NCBI GenBank assembly: GCA_944332375.1
Contig: CALVJU010000040.1
Coordinates: 1 to 30,757, forward strand
DNA from: an uncultured Bacilli bacterium
GTDB taxonomy: Bacteria; Bacillota_I; Bacilli_A; RF39; UBA660
DNA length: 30,757 nt
Direction: 5' to 3'
Below the pieces are notes generated by a model that had not been told where the DNA came from, ran no database searches, and saw nothing but the letters and a program-made list of their open reading frames with translations. Positions 1-5,677 of the stretch are shown piece by piece (the first letter of the stretch is position 1; each line of letters begins with the position of its first letter). A program made the translations under genes and the position numbers.

Positions 1-365
1 TCTACTTGTTCGATTTTACGAAATAACTTGGTCTGATATGGTACAAAGTAACCAAAAGAAGAGATGGTAATTGGTTGTTCTGTTTGTGGACAATTCTTGA
101 GAGATTCTTTTTTCATATTGCGATTGATTCTTCCTAAAACAGTATCATAAGTATCATCATATAAATAATGGCTTCCATCAATCAGCATAATATCATAATA
201 ACCTTCTATCATTTCTTCACACTCAAGAAGAATATGATGTTCATATAATTTTTGTTTCTTTTGAACATAAATTGGTTCTAATAATTCATAATATGGAATT
301 TGAAATCTACTTCCATTTTCCGCAGTCACAGTTTCTGTTTTTTTCAAATAATTCATCTTCTTCAT
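1..365 (-). CDS. Unidentified protein, N-terminal part (runs off window)
   Basis: An open frame starts at the ATG at 365 (MKKMNYLKKTE) and continues past base 1, so only about the first 121 residues are visible. A good ribosome binding site (AGGAAAAG) sits just upstream. The visible part is soluble, rich in Tyr, Glu and Lys, with no signal peptide, membrane segment or motif I can assign. It contains a segment reading IMLIDGSHYLYDDTYD. It diverges from the SGNH hydrolase gene and has its own promoter at 386-414. I do not recognise the family. The frame, start and promoter make it very likely a real gene. Confidence 0.7.
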   Translation of the reverse strand, partial: MKKMNYLKKTETVTAENGSRFQIPYYELLEPIYVQKKQKLYEHHILLECEEMIEGYYDIMLIDGSHYLYDDTYDTVLGRINRNMKKESLKNCPQTEQPITISSFGYFVPYQTKLFRKIEQV

Positions 366-385
366 CCCTTTTCCTGTGCTTTCCT

Positions 386-414
386 ATTATACATGTTTTG
401 ACAGCACAAGTAAA
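386..414 (-). promoter_or_regulatory. Vegetative promoter of the partial leftmost gene
   Basis: On the minus strand TTTACT (409-414) and TATAAT (386-391) are separated by 17 bases. The -10 is perfect and the -35 matches 4 of 6. It lies about 20 bases upstream of the ATG at 365. Confidence 0.55.
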
Positions 415-422
415 GAAAACAA

Positions 423-452
423 TTGACGAAAACGAGAAATTTCCTATATAAT
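423..452 (+). promoter_or_regulatory. Vegetative promoter of the SGNH hydrolase gene
   Basis: TTGACG (423-428), an 18-base spacer and TATAAT (447-452) precede the SGNH gene at 486. It is a near-consensus SigA-type promoter, back to back with the promoter at 386-414. Confidence 0.7.
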
Positions 453-485
453 GGGAAAGGATAAAACAAATTTGGAGTTGGTCAT

Positions 486-1241
486 ATGGAGTATCATACA
501 AAGAAAAAAAGTAACACAGAGAGAATTCTGAAGTTATTTTCACATAAATTATCTGCAATCGAAAAAAGACAAAGTTATACATTTCTTTTGATCTTTGTTC
601 TTTTGTTATGTCAAATTGGACAAATTTTTTATGTCCGTTTTGTCGTGGATCAAAAAGTCACTCCAGTTACAGAAGAAAAGATTGTCTATCGTAGTAATAA
701 AGTCTTATTTTTAGGAGATTCTATTACAGAGTTTTATGATTTAGATAAATACTTTGAAAATGATGATTATGTCAACAGTGGAATAAGTGGAAATACTGCA
801 GAAGATATTTTAAATGATATGAAGAAACGTGTTTATGACTACAGTCCAAAACAGATCTTTTTATTAGTAGGAACCAATGATGATATGGCAACAGACTTAG
901 AAGAAGATGGAGCGATCCAAAGTATTGAAAATATTATCAGTAGAATCAAAGAAAACTTACCAGATACAGAACTTTATGTAGAAAGTATCTATCCGATCAA
1001 TGATAGTGATGATGATAAAATAAAACCTTGGGTTGTTGGAGATCGTAAGAATGAGAATATTCGTGAGATGAATGAACAGATCAAACAGATTTGTGAGGAT
1101 TATGAAGTCACTTATATTGATTTATATTCCATTTTAAGTGATGAAGATGGCAATTTAAAACTAGAATATACAGAAGAAGGTCTTCATATCTCTGAAGAAG
1201 GATATCAAGTAATTACAGATGAATTAAAGAAGTATTTATAA
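486..1241 (+). CDS. Membrane-anchored SGNH/GDSL-family hydrolase
   Basis: This 251-residue protein has a basic N-terminus, one hydrophobic anchor (about residues 31-54) and an extracytoplasmic SGNH domain. Block I is GDSI (residues 77-80, nucleophile Ser79). Block II is the SGISG region with Gly102. Block III is GTND (129-132). Block V is EGLH near the end, with His234. The family acts as esterases or acetylhydrolases on lipids or acetylated glycans. The substrate here cannot be read from sequence. The usual catalytic Asp of the DxxH block is Glu231, a mild departure from the family. The start has a GGAG ribosome binding site and its own promoter. The gene ends in a bidirectional terminator shared with spoIVB. 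It is probably monocistronic. Confidence 0.85.
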   Translation: MEYHTKKKSNTERILKLFSHKLSAIEKRQSYTFLLIFVLLLCQIGQIFYVRFVVDQKVTPVTEEKIVYRSNKVLFLGDSITEFYDLDKYFENDDYVNSGISGNTAEDILNDMKKRVYDYSPKQIFLLVGTNDDMATDLEEDGAIQSIENIISRIKENLPDTELYVESIYPINDSDDDKIKPWVVGDRKNENIREMNEQIKQICEDYEVTYIDLYSILSDEDGNLKLEYTEEGLHISEEGYQVITDELKKYL

Positions 1242-1264
1242 AAAGTAGGAGCAATCCTACTTTT
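1241..1264. terminator. Bidirectional terminator between SGNH gene and spoIVB
   Basis: A perfect 10-bp stem (AAAAGTAGGA / TCCTACTTTT) with a GCAA tetraloop lies between convergent genes. Each strand ends the stem with a run of T. It overlaps the 3' ends of both genes. Confidence 0.85.
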
Positions 1265-2249
1265 CACTTTCTTCTAACATATTTGTAATAAAAATACCGT
1301 ATCCTCTTTTTGGATGATCAACAACGACATGAGTAACAGCTCCAACAATTTTGTTATCTTGAATAATTGGAGATCCGCTCATTCCTGAGACCACACCTCC
1401 ACTTAATTTTAATAAATCTTGATCTGTAATTTCGAATAACATACTCTTATTATTCTCTTGATTCTTTTCTACTTTTAGTAATTCAATTTCATATTCTTGG
1501 ATTTCTTCTCCATCAACGACAGTACGAATCTTCGCACTTCCGGTATGTACTTCCTCTGGAGTAGCAACTTCATACAAGGTAGTATCTTCAATCTTTCCTG
1601 TATAGTCACCAAAAATTCCTTCTTCTGTATTTGCAAATACAACTCCTTCTACTTGATCCATATCATATCTTGCGTTCTTTTCACCAGGAACACCTTCTTC
1701 ACTACGTACAATATCCGTGACAGTGGAGTGAAAGATTTTACCATCTTTGATTTCTAATAACTCACCAGTTGTCTTTTCTAAGATTTCATGTCCTAGTGCT
1801 CCAAAACGTTTGGTTTCCGGATCGATAAAACTCAGTGTTCCAATCCCTGTAATACTATCTTTGACATATAAACCAGTCTTATATATTTCTTCTTCCTGGA
1901 TTACTTTTAATGTTGTTTCTTCTGTTTTCATATTACGAAGATAAGTGACTTTGATCTTTTCTTTATTCTCTGCTTGATTGATTTTCTCTACCATATCTTC
2001 AATGTTCTCTACTTTCTCATCATTGATTTTAATGATCATATCTCCGTTTTTTAAACCAGCATCTACTGCGGGATACGTATCGTTTACTTGATATGTTCCG
2101 ATTACCATAACACCTTTCGCATGTAATTCGATCCCTATATTATCTCCACCTGCATAAACATACTTTGAATAAGCAAGGGTACTGGTTGGCATAATAAGAA
2201 ATGTAAGAAGAAAAATCCATAAAATTTTTTTAATTTTTTTAAATTTCAT
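1257..2249 (-). CDS. spoIVB: SpoIVB-type sporulation serine peptidase (S55) with PDZ domain
   Basis: This 330-residue protein has an N-terminal membrane segment (about 8-27), a PDZ domain (about 40-115) and a C-terminal S55 peptidase domain. The likely catalytic residues are His154 in ALGHEI and Ser293 in GMSGSP, matching the SpoIVB His/Ser pair. In Bacillus subtilis SpoIVB is made in the forespore, secreted into the intermembrane space, and cleaves SpoIVFA to trigger pro-SigK processing. This copy is shorter than the B. subtilis protein (about 426 residues), mostly at the N-terminal side. It follows xseB after that gene's terminator and has its own candidate forespore-type promoter (2288-2317). 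The ribosome binding site AGGAGATG precedes the ATG. Confidence 0.9.
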   Translation of the reverse strand: MKFKKIKKILWIFLLTFLIMPTSTLAYSKYVYAGGDNIGIELHAKGVMVIGTYQVNDTYPAVDAGLKNGDMIIKINDEKVENIEDMVEKINQAENKEKIKVTYLRNMKTEETTLKVIQEEEIYKTGLYVKDSITGIGTLSFIDPETKRFGALGHEILEKTTGELLEIKDGKIFHSTVTDIVRSEEGVPGEKNARYDMDQVEGVVFANTEEGIFGDYTGKIEDTTLYEVATPEEVHTGSAKIRTVVDGEEIQEYEIELLKVEKNQENNKSMLFEITDQDLLKLSGGVVSGMSGSPIIQDNKIVGAVTHVVVDHPKRGYGIFITNMLEESEK

Positions 2250-2287
2250 AATTCATCTCCTTTCTTCTACTTGGTAGACCACATTTC

Positions 2288-2317
2288 TATTATGATCGAA
2301 AAGAACAAAAATATAGA
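2288..2317 (-). promoter_or_regulatory. Possible forespore (SigG/SigF-like) promoter of spoIVB
   Basis: On the minus strand CATAATA (2288-2294) fits the SigG -10 pattern CATnnTA. It lies 17 bases after TCTATA (2312-2317), which resembles the SigG -35. B. subtilis spoIVB is under SigF/SigG control. The site lies directly downstream of the xseB terminator. The assignment is inferred from pattern only. Confidence 0.4.
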
Positions 2318-2320
2318 AGA

Positions 2321-2343
2321 AAAAAAATACCAATTCGGTATTT
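2321..2343 (-). terminator. Intrinsic terminator of xseA-xseB
   Basis: On the minus strand AAATACC-GAATT-GGTATTT forms a 7-bp stem followed by a run of T. It overlaps the xseB stop and separates xseB from spoIVB. Confidence 0.75.
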
Positions 2344-2584
2344 AATCTAGTGTACTATCTTCTCTTTCAATGGAAAAATCTTCTTCTTTTCCATCTTCTG
2401 TGACAATTTTAGAAACTTGTTCCTCAATTTCTTTTAATTGTTTATCACAAGATTGTACTAATTTCATTGCTTCTGTATATTTTTTAATAGAATCTTCTAA
2501 ATCAACTTCTCCACTTTCTAGTTCTTGAATTGTTTTTTCTAATAGTTTGATTTTATCTTCAAATTTCATATTTTCTTTTTTCAT
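2342..2584 (-). CDS. xseB: Exodeoxyribonuclease VII small subunit
   Basis: This 80-residue protein carries the family pattern: FEDKIKLLEKTIQELESGEVDLEDSIKKYTEAMKLV (residues 8-43) forms a helical hairpin. It assembles in several copies on XseA to give exonuclease VII, which degrades single-stranded DNA in both directions. The ATG overlaps the end of xseA by 4 bases (ATGA), so the two are translationally coupled. The acidic C-terminal tail is typical and variable. A terminator follows directly. Confidence 0.95.
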   Translation of the reverse strand: MKKENMKFEDKIKLLEKTIQELESGEVDLEDSIKKYTEAMKLVQSCDKQLKEIEEQVSKIVTEDGKEEDFSIEREDSTLD

Positions 2585-3864
2585 ACTTCGTTTTCCTTTC
2601 TTGTTACTTCTTCTACTTTTGTTTTAACGATTCCGTCATGATAACGGATTGTTAAATGTTCTTGTACTTTTATTTGACTCACAGATTGAATCATATGATC
2701 TTCTTGATAAGTCAGTGTATATCCTCTTCCTAAAATAGAAAGTGGATTTAATACTTCTAATTTTTCAATCACATGTTTCAAATGAATTTGTGCTTGTTCA
2801 TATAAACGACTCGGATTTTTTAAAATAGATGCTTGTTTTAAGAGTGAAAGTTCATGTTGCGCAGTTTCTAGTTTATGTTTCATTAATGTTTGTAAACGCT
2901 CGAGTGCTAAATCCAAATCTTGTTTTTTTGGTTCGTAAATCACATTGGGATTTTTTAAAGCATAGCTTGTTTTTAAACTATCAAAATAAATTTTTTGATA
3001 ATTCAATGTTTTTTGCATAGCTTCTTTCATACGCAATTGATATTGCTTTAACTGTTCTAACAAATCATGAACATTTGGAACAGCCATTTCTGCAGCTCCT
3101 GTTGGTGTTGGAGCACGTAAGTCACTTACAAAATCACTAATCGTAAAATCTACTTCATGCCCTACCGCACTGATTACAGGTACTTTTGACGCGAAAATCG
3201 CACGAGCTACACATTCTTCATTAAACGGCCACATATCCTCTAATGATCCACCACCACGGCCTACAATCAATACATCTAAGTCATAATGTTGAGCCATTTC
3301 AATCTTTTTTACCAAATCATCTTTTGCTAAATCACCTTGTACTAAACTTGGAAATAAAATCGTCTCACAAATAGGATAACGACGTTTGATCGTAGATAAA
3401 ATATCACGAATCGCAGCTCCTGTTGGAGCAGTAATAATTCCAATGCGTTCTGGATACTTTGGAATCTTTTTTTTGTATTTTGGATCAAATAATCCTTCTT
3501 TTGATAATTTTTCTTTCAGTTGTTCAAAAGCAACATACAAGTTCCCTACTCCATCTTCCATCATATCTTCTACATAGATTTGATAATTTCCTGTTGCCTC
3601 ATAAACACTCACTCTTCCCATTAATAATACTTTCATTCCATCTTTTGGGATAAATTTTAATTTACGAGCATTGGAAGCAAACATAATCGCATTGATCTTA
3701 CTCGTCTCATCTTTCAATGAGAAATAATAATGTCCTGTAGAATGGGCTTTAAAGTTTGATATTTCCCCTTTTAAATAGACTTTTCTTAAATGTGCATCAG
3801 AATCAAACTTCATCTTCAAATATCTGGTTAGTGCCCCTACTGTTAAATATTTATTTACATCCAT
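2581..3864 (-). CDS. xseA: Exodeoxyribonuclease VII large subunit
   Basis: This 427-residue protein has an N-terminal OB-fold (about 5-100, with VYLKGEISNFK and GHYYFSLKD) followed by the catalytic domain. That domain shows GIITAPTGAAIRDI, VGRGGGSLEDMWPFNEE and ISAVGHEVDFTISDFV. Long coiled-coil helices (about 265-380) bind the small subunit. Length and all hallmark motifs are normal for the family. It has its own near-consensus promoter (3880-3908) and a strong AAGGTGAG ribosome binding site. It is co-transcribed and coupled with xseB. The order nusB-xseA-xseB is common in Firmicutes. Confidence 0.97.
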   Translation of the reverse strand: MDVNKYLTVGALTRYLKMKFDSDAHLRKVYLKGEISNFKAHSTGHYYFSLKDETSKINAIMFASNARKLKFIPKDGMKVLLMGRVSVYEATGNYQIYVEDMMEDGVGNLYVAFEQLKEKLSKEGLFDPKYKKKIPKYPERIGIITAPTGAAIRDILSTIKRRYPICETILFPSLVQGDLAKDDLVKKIEMAQHYDLDVLIVGRGGGSLEDMWPFNEECVARAIFASKVPVISAVGHEVDFTISDFVSDLRAPTPTGAAEMAVPNVHDLLEQLKQYQLRMKEAMQKTLNYQKIYFDSLKTSYALKNPNVIYEPKKQDLDLALERLQTLMKHKLETAQHELSLLKQASILKNPSRLYEQAQIHLKHVIEKLEVLNPLSILGRGYTLTYQEDHMIQSVSQIKVQEHLTIRYHDGIVKTKVEEVTRKENEV

Positions 3865-3879
3865 AATCTCACCTTACTC

Positions 3880-3908
3880 ATTATATCAAAATACAAACAT
3901 ACGTTCAA
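3880..3908 (-). promoter_or_regulatory. Vegetative promoter of xseA-xseB
   Basis: On the minus strand TTGAAC (3903-3908), 17 bases and TATAAT (3880-3885) lie just upstream of the xseA ribosome binding site. Confidence 0.75.
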
Positions 3909-3913
3909 TCTTT

Positions 3914-4209
3914 TTAGAAAGGTTCTAGCGATAAAATTTCTTTTTGTAAAGATTTCGCATACTCGATTTCTTTCTTTGTTGCATCGCCTATATATCCATT
4001 TACATTGACAACATAGATCGCATCACTCATTTCGATCTTTTTATAGTGAATTTCGCCTAATTTTTTTCTCGCTTCTTCAGAAATCGTGTCATCTGAGTCA
4101 AAATAAACACATTGAATCACTAAATATCCCTCATCAATTTCCAATTTTTGTGTGACCTTTCTCATTTCTTTTTGAAATCTCATACTACCACAAAGGTCAC
4201 TATTTTCAT
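3914..4209 (-). pseudogene. Frameshifted nucleoside 2-deoxyribosyltransferase-like protein
   Basis: The intact downstream frame (from ATG 4183) gives 89 residues ending DAIYVVNVNGYIGDATKKEIEYAKSLQKEI. This matches the C-terminal half of small nucleoside 2-deoxyribosyltransferase-like proteins, with GYIG and a KEIEYAK helix. The family's N-terminal CGS(M/T)RF motif is missing from that frame. It is encoded just upstream: the ATG at 4209, with the strong site AGGTAGGAAT before it, opens MKIVTF in another frame. One extra T in the TTT run near 4191-4193 would give MKIVTFCGSMRFQKEM and restore a normal protein of about 98 residues. The ATG at 4183 has no good ribosome binding site. It is either a real single-base deletion or an assembly error in a homopolymer. 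Confidence 0.75.
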
Positions 4210-4255
4210 ATTCCTACCTCACTTTCTTATTTTAACACAATTCTCTTTTGAGAGA

Positions 4256-4279
4256 AAGAAAAAAAGATGCTAGGCATCT
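4256..4279 (-). terminator. Intrinsic terminator of nusB
   Basis: On the minus strand AGATGC-CTA-GCATCT forms a 6-bp stem followed by seven T. It overlaps the nusB stop codon. Confidence 0.75.
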
Positions 4280-4680
4280 ATTTCGTCATGATAATATGCA
4301 TCTAGTGCTGCATTAATCATCTTTCTAACATCATCATCACTATAATCTTTCGCAAGTCTTGTCGCTTCGTTGATTACAACAATTGGTGGTGTGTCTGTAT
4401 ATTTCAATTCATAAATACCCATTCTTAAAATCGCCTGATCCGTGTTTCCTAAACGATCAATCGTCCAATTTTTTAAGTATTTATTTGCAATCTCATCAAT
4501 CTCATTTTGATAAGTAATCACACCATATACCATATCTTTTACAAATTCATTTTCAATTTCACATACCTCTTTAATCATATCTTCTACTTGATAAGATACT
4601 TTATTTTTTTGATAGACATTGATCTGATATAAAATTGTCATAATCTTTTTTCTAAGCTCGGTTCTAGAAAGTTTCTCCAT
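4270..4680 (-). CDS. nusB: Transcription antitermination factor NusB
   Basis: This 136-residue, all-helical protein starts MEKLSRTELRKKIMTILYQ and contains the family's YGVITYQNEIDEIANKYLKNW and AILRMGIYELKY signatures. It ends with PPIVVINEATRLAKDYSDDDVRKMINAALD. NusB binds boxA RNA with NusE (S10) and supports rRNA antitermination. The length is normal. The AAAGGTGATG ribosome binding site lies 8 bases before the ATG, downstream of a possible extended -10 (TGGTAAAAT). The gene is bounded by terminators on both sides. Confidence 0.95.
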   Translation of the reverse strand: MEKLSRTELRKKIMTILYQINVYQKNKVSYQVEDMIKEVCEIENEFVKDMVYGVITYQNEIDEIANKYLKNWTIDRLGNTDQAILRMGIYELKYTDTPPIVVINEATRLAKDYSDDDVRKMINAALDAYYHDEIDA

Positions 4681-4718
4681 ACTAATTCATCACCTTTTTC
4701 CATTTTACCATAATTTAG

Positions 4719-4747
4719 AAAAAATAGAAATAATTCCATTTATTTCT
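4719..4747 (-). terminator. Intrinsic terminator downstream of the 4759-5163 gene
   Basis: On the minus strand AGAAATAA-ATGGAA-TTATTTCT forms an 8-bp stem followed by ATTTTTT. It separates the small membrane-protein gene from nusB. Confidence 0.7.
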
Positions 4748-4758
4748 ATTTTTATTTT

Positions 4759-5163
4759 TTACTTTAATCTCATATTTAATATTTCTCTTAAATGTTCAAT
4801 CTTATCATAGTTTTCCGGTTTGGAAATACGCATACTTGTCTGAAAAGATTGATACATCTTAAACATCAATACAAAGACACTCAAAAAAGATACAAGAACA
4901 CCAAATAAATAAAGATCAATTGCGACAAAATAGATTCCTAATCCTAATACAATCAAGCATAATAAGATACAGATCATCAAGTTTACTTTATTATGTGTTT
5001 CTAATTCTAAGATCGCTATTTTCGATTTTAAATATTCTACTTGATCTTCTTTCGTTAAATTCATCTCATCCATCTTATCTACAATATTATTGTAAATAAT
5101 TTCATTTTTATTTTTCTCATTTCCGCGAATTAAAATACTAATTGGTTCCATACTTCTTTTCAC
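4759..5163 (-). CDS. Small membrane protein with a predicted N-terminal coiled segment
   Basis: I do not recognise the family. From the GTG at 5163 (VKRSMEPIS) the product has 134 residues. A charged helical region (about 15-60, with KEDQVEYLKSKIAILELE) is followed by two close membrane helices around LMICILLCLIVLGLGIYFVA and LFGVLVSFLSVFVLMFKMY. It ends in a basic, probably cytoplasmic tail. The frame stays open up to 5229, but I prefer GTG 5163: it has an AAGGGGG site 8-9 bases upstream, and a full promoter lies inside the longer version. ATG 5151 is the other option. Confidence 0.7.
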   Translation of the reverse strand: MKRSMEPISILIRGNEKNKNEIIYNNIVDKMDEMNLTKEDQVEYLKSKIAILELETHNKVNLMICILLCLIVLGLGIYFVAIDLYLFGVLVSFLSVFVLMFKMYQSFQTSMRISKPENYDKIEHLREILNMRLK

Positions 5164-5190
5164 AAGAAATCGCCCCCTTAATTGTCTTAT

Positions 5191-5219
5191 AGTATAACAA
5201 AAAAATGAGAAACTTCCAA
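5191..5219 (-). promoter_or_regulatory. Promoter nested inside the upstream gene's terminator
   Basis: On the minus strand TTGGAA (5214-5219), exactly 17 bases and TATACT (5191-5196) form a strong SigA-type promoter. Transcription would start near 5184, about 20 bases before the GTG at 5163. The -35 lies within the terminator hairpin of the preceding gene. Confidence 0.7.
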
Positions 5220-5230
5220 GTATTCTCATT
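5197..5230 (-). terminator. Intrinsic terminator of the 5226-5630 gene
   Basis: On the minus strand AATGAGAA (5223-5230) pairs with TTCTCATT (5204-5211). An inner ACTT/AAGT can extend the stem. A run of T follows. The stem starts within the stop codon of the upstream gene and shares bases with the next gene's promoter. Confidence 0.7.
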
Positions 5231-5630
5231 CACTTTTCACAAATTTTTCCCCTTTTCCGCGATAAATAGATACAATTAAGAAGATTTCTAAGTAAATCAA
5301 CATCACTGCAAATAAGATCCATCCAATTACTGGAACAATCAAACACAGTAACCAAGAATAAGGAGAAGTATAAATTTCACTTCCAGGAACTTCTAATTTT
5401 TCACAAACTCTTGTTAGAATTTGAATTACAAATACATAAAACATAATAACCGCTGGTAGAAAGCAACATAATACTCCGATGAGCCAATAATACCAAGTCG
5501 TATACCATGCATCTTTCTCGTAGACACCATCGATCATTAATCCAGCGATAATTGGATAAAAGGAAGTTCCTCCTACCAACAACAATAAAACCCAAAACCA
5601 CCATTTATCTCTTTTTAAAAAATCTTGCAT
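5226..5630 (-). CDS. Small multi-pass membrane protein
   Basis: I do not recognise the family. From the ATG at 5630 (MQDFLKRDKW) the product has 134 residues and three to four hydrophobic segments. These are WVLLLLVGGTSFYPIIAGLMI, YWLIGVLCCFLPAVIMFYVF and WLLCLIVPVIGWILFAVMLI, with further hydrophobic sequence to about residue 120. The tail is basic (YRGKGEKFVK). An in-frame ATG 15 bases upstream lacks a ribosome binding site, while AAGGTGAT is well placed for 5630. It has its own promoter (5648-5677) overlapping the end of mutS and its own terminator. It and the next gene may form a small envelope pair. Confidence 0.7.
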   Translation of the reverse strand: MQDFLKRDKWWFWVLLLLVGGTSFYPIIAGLMIDGVYEKDAWYTTWYYWLIGVLCCFLPAVIMFYVFVIQILTRVCEKLEVPGSEIYTSPYSWLLCLIVPVIGWILFAVMLIYLEIFLIVSIYRGKGEKFVKSE

Positions 5631-5647
5631 GACGATCACCTTCATTT

Positions 5648-5677
5648 AGTATAACATGGGTTACTTCTTTTTTTCAA
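5648..5677 (-). promoter_or_regulatory. Promoter of the 5226-5630 membrane protein gene
   Basis: On the minus strand TTGAAA (5672-5677), 18 bases and TATACT (5648-5653) overlap the last codons of mutS. This supports separate transcription of the downstream gene. Confidence 0.6.

Noticed and set aside
307..582. 91-residue minus-strand frame across the divergent promoters at 386-452
   Set aside because: It overlaps two good promoters and the SGNH gene start and resembles no protein; it is a chance frame.
4759..5229. Longer start (ATG 5229) for the small membrane protein, overlapping the upstream stop as ATGA
   Set aside because: The added 22 residues coincide with a terminator hairpin and a complete promoter; GTG 5163 has its own ribosome binding site.
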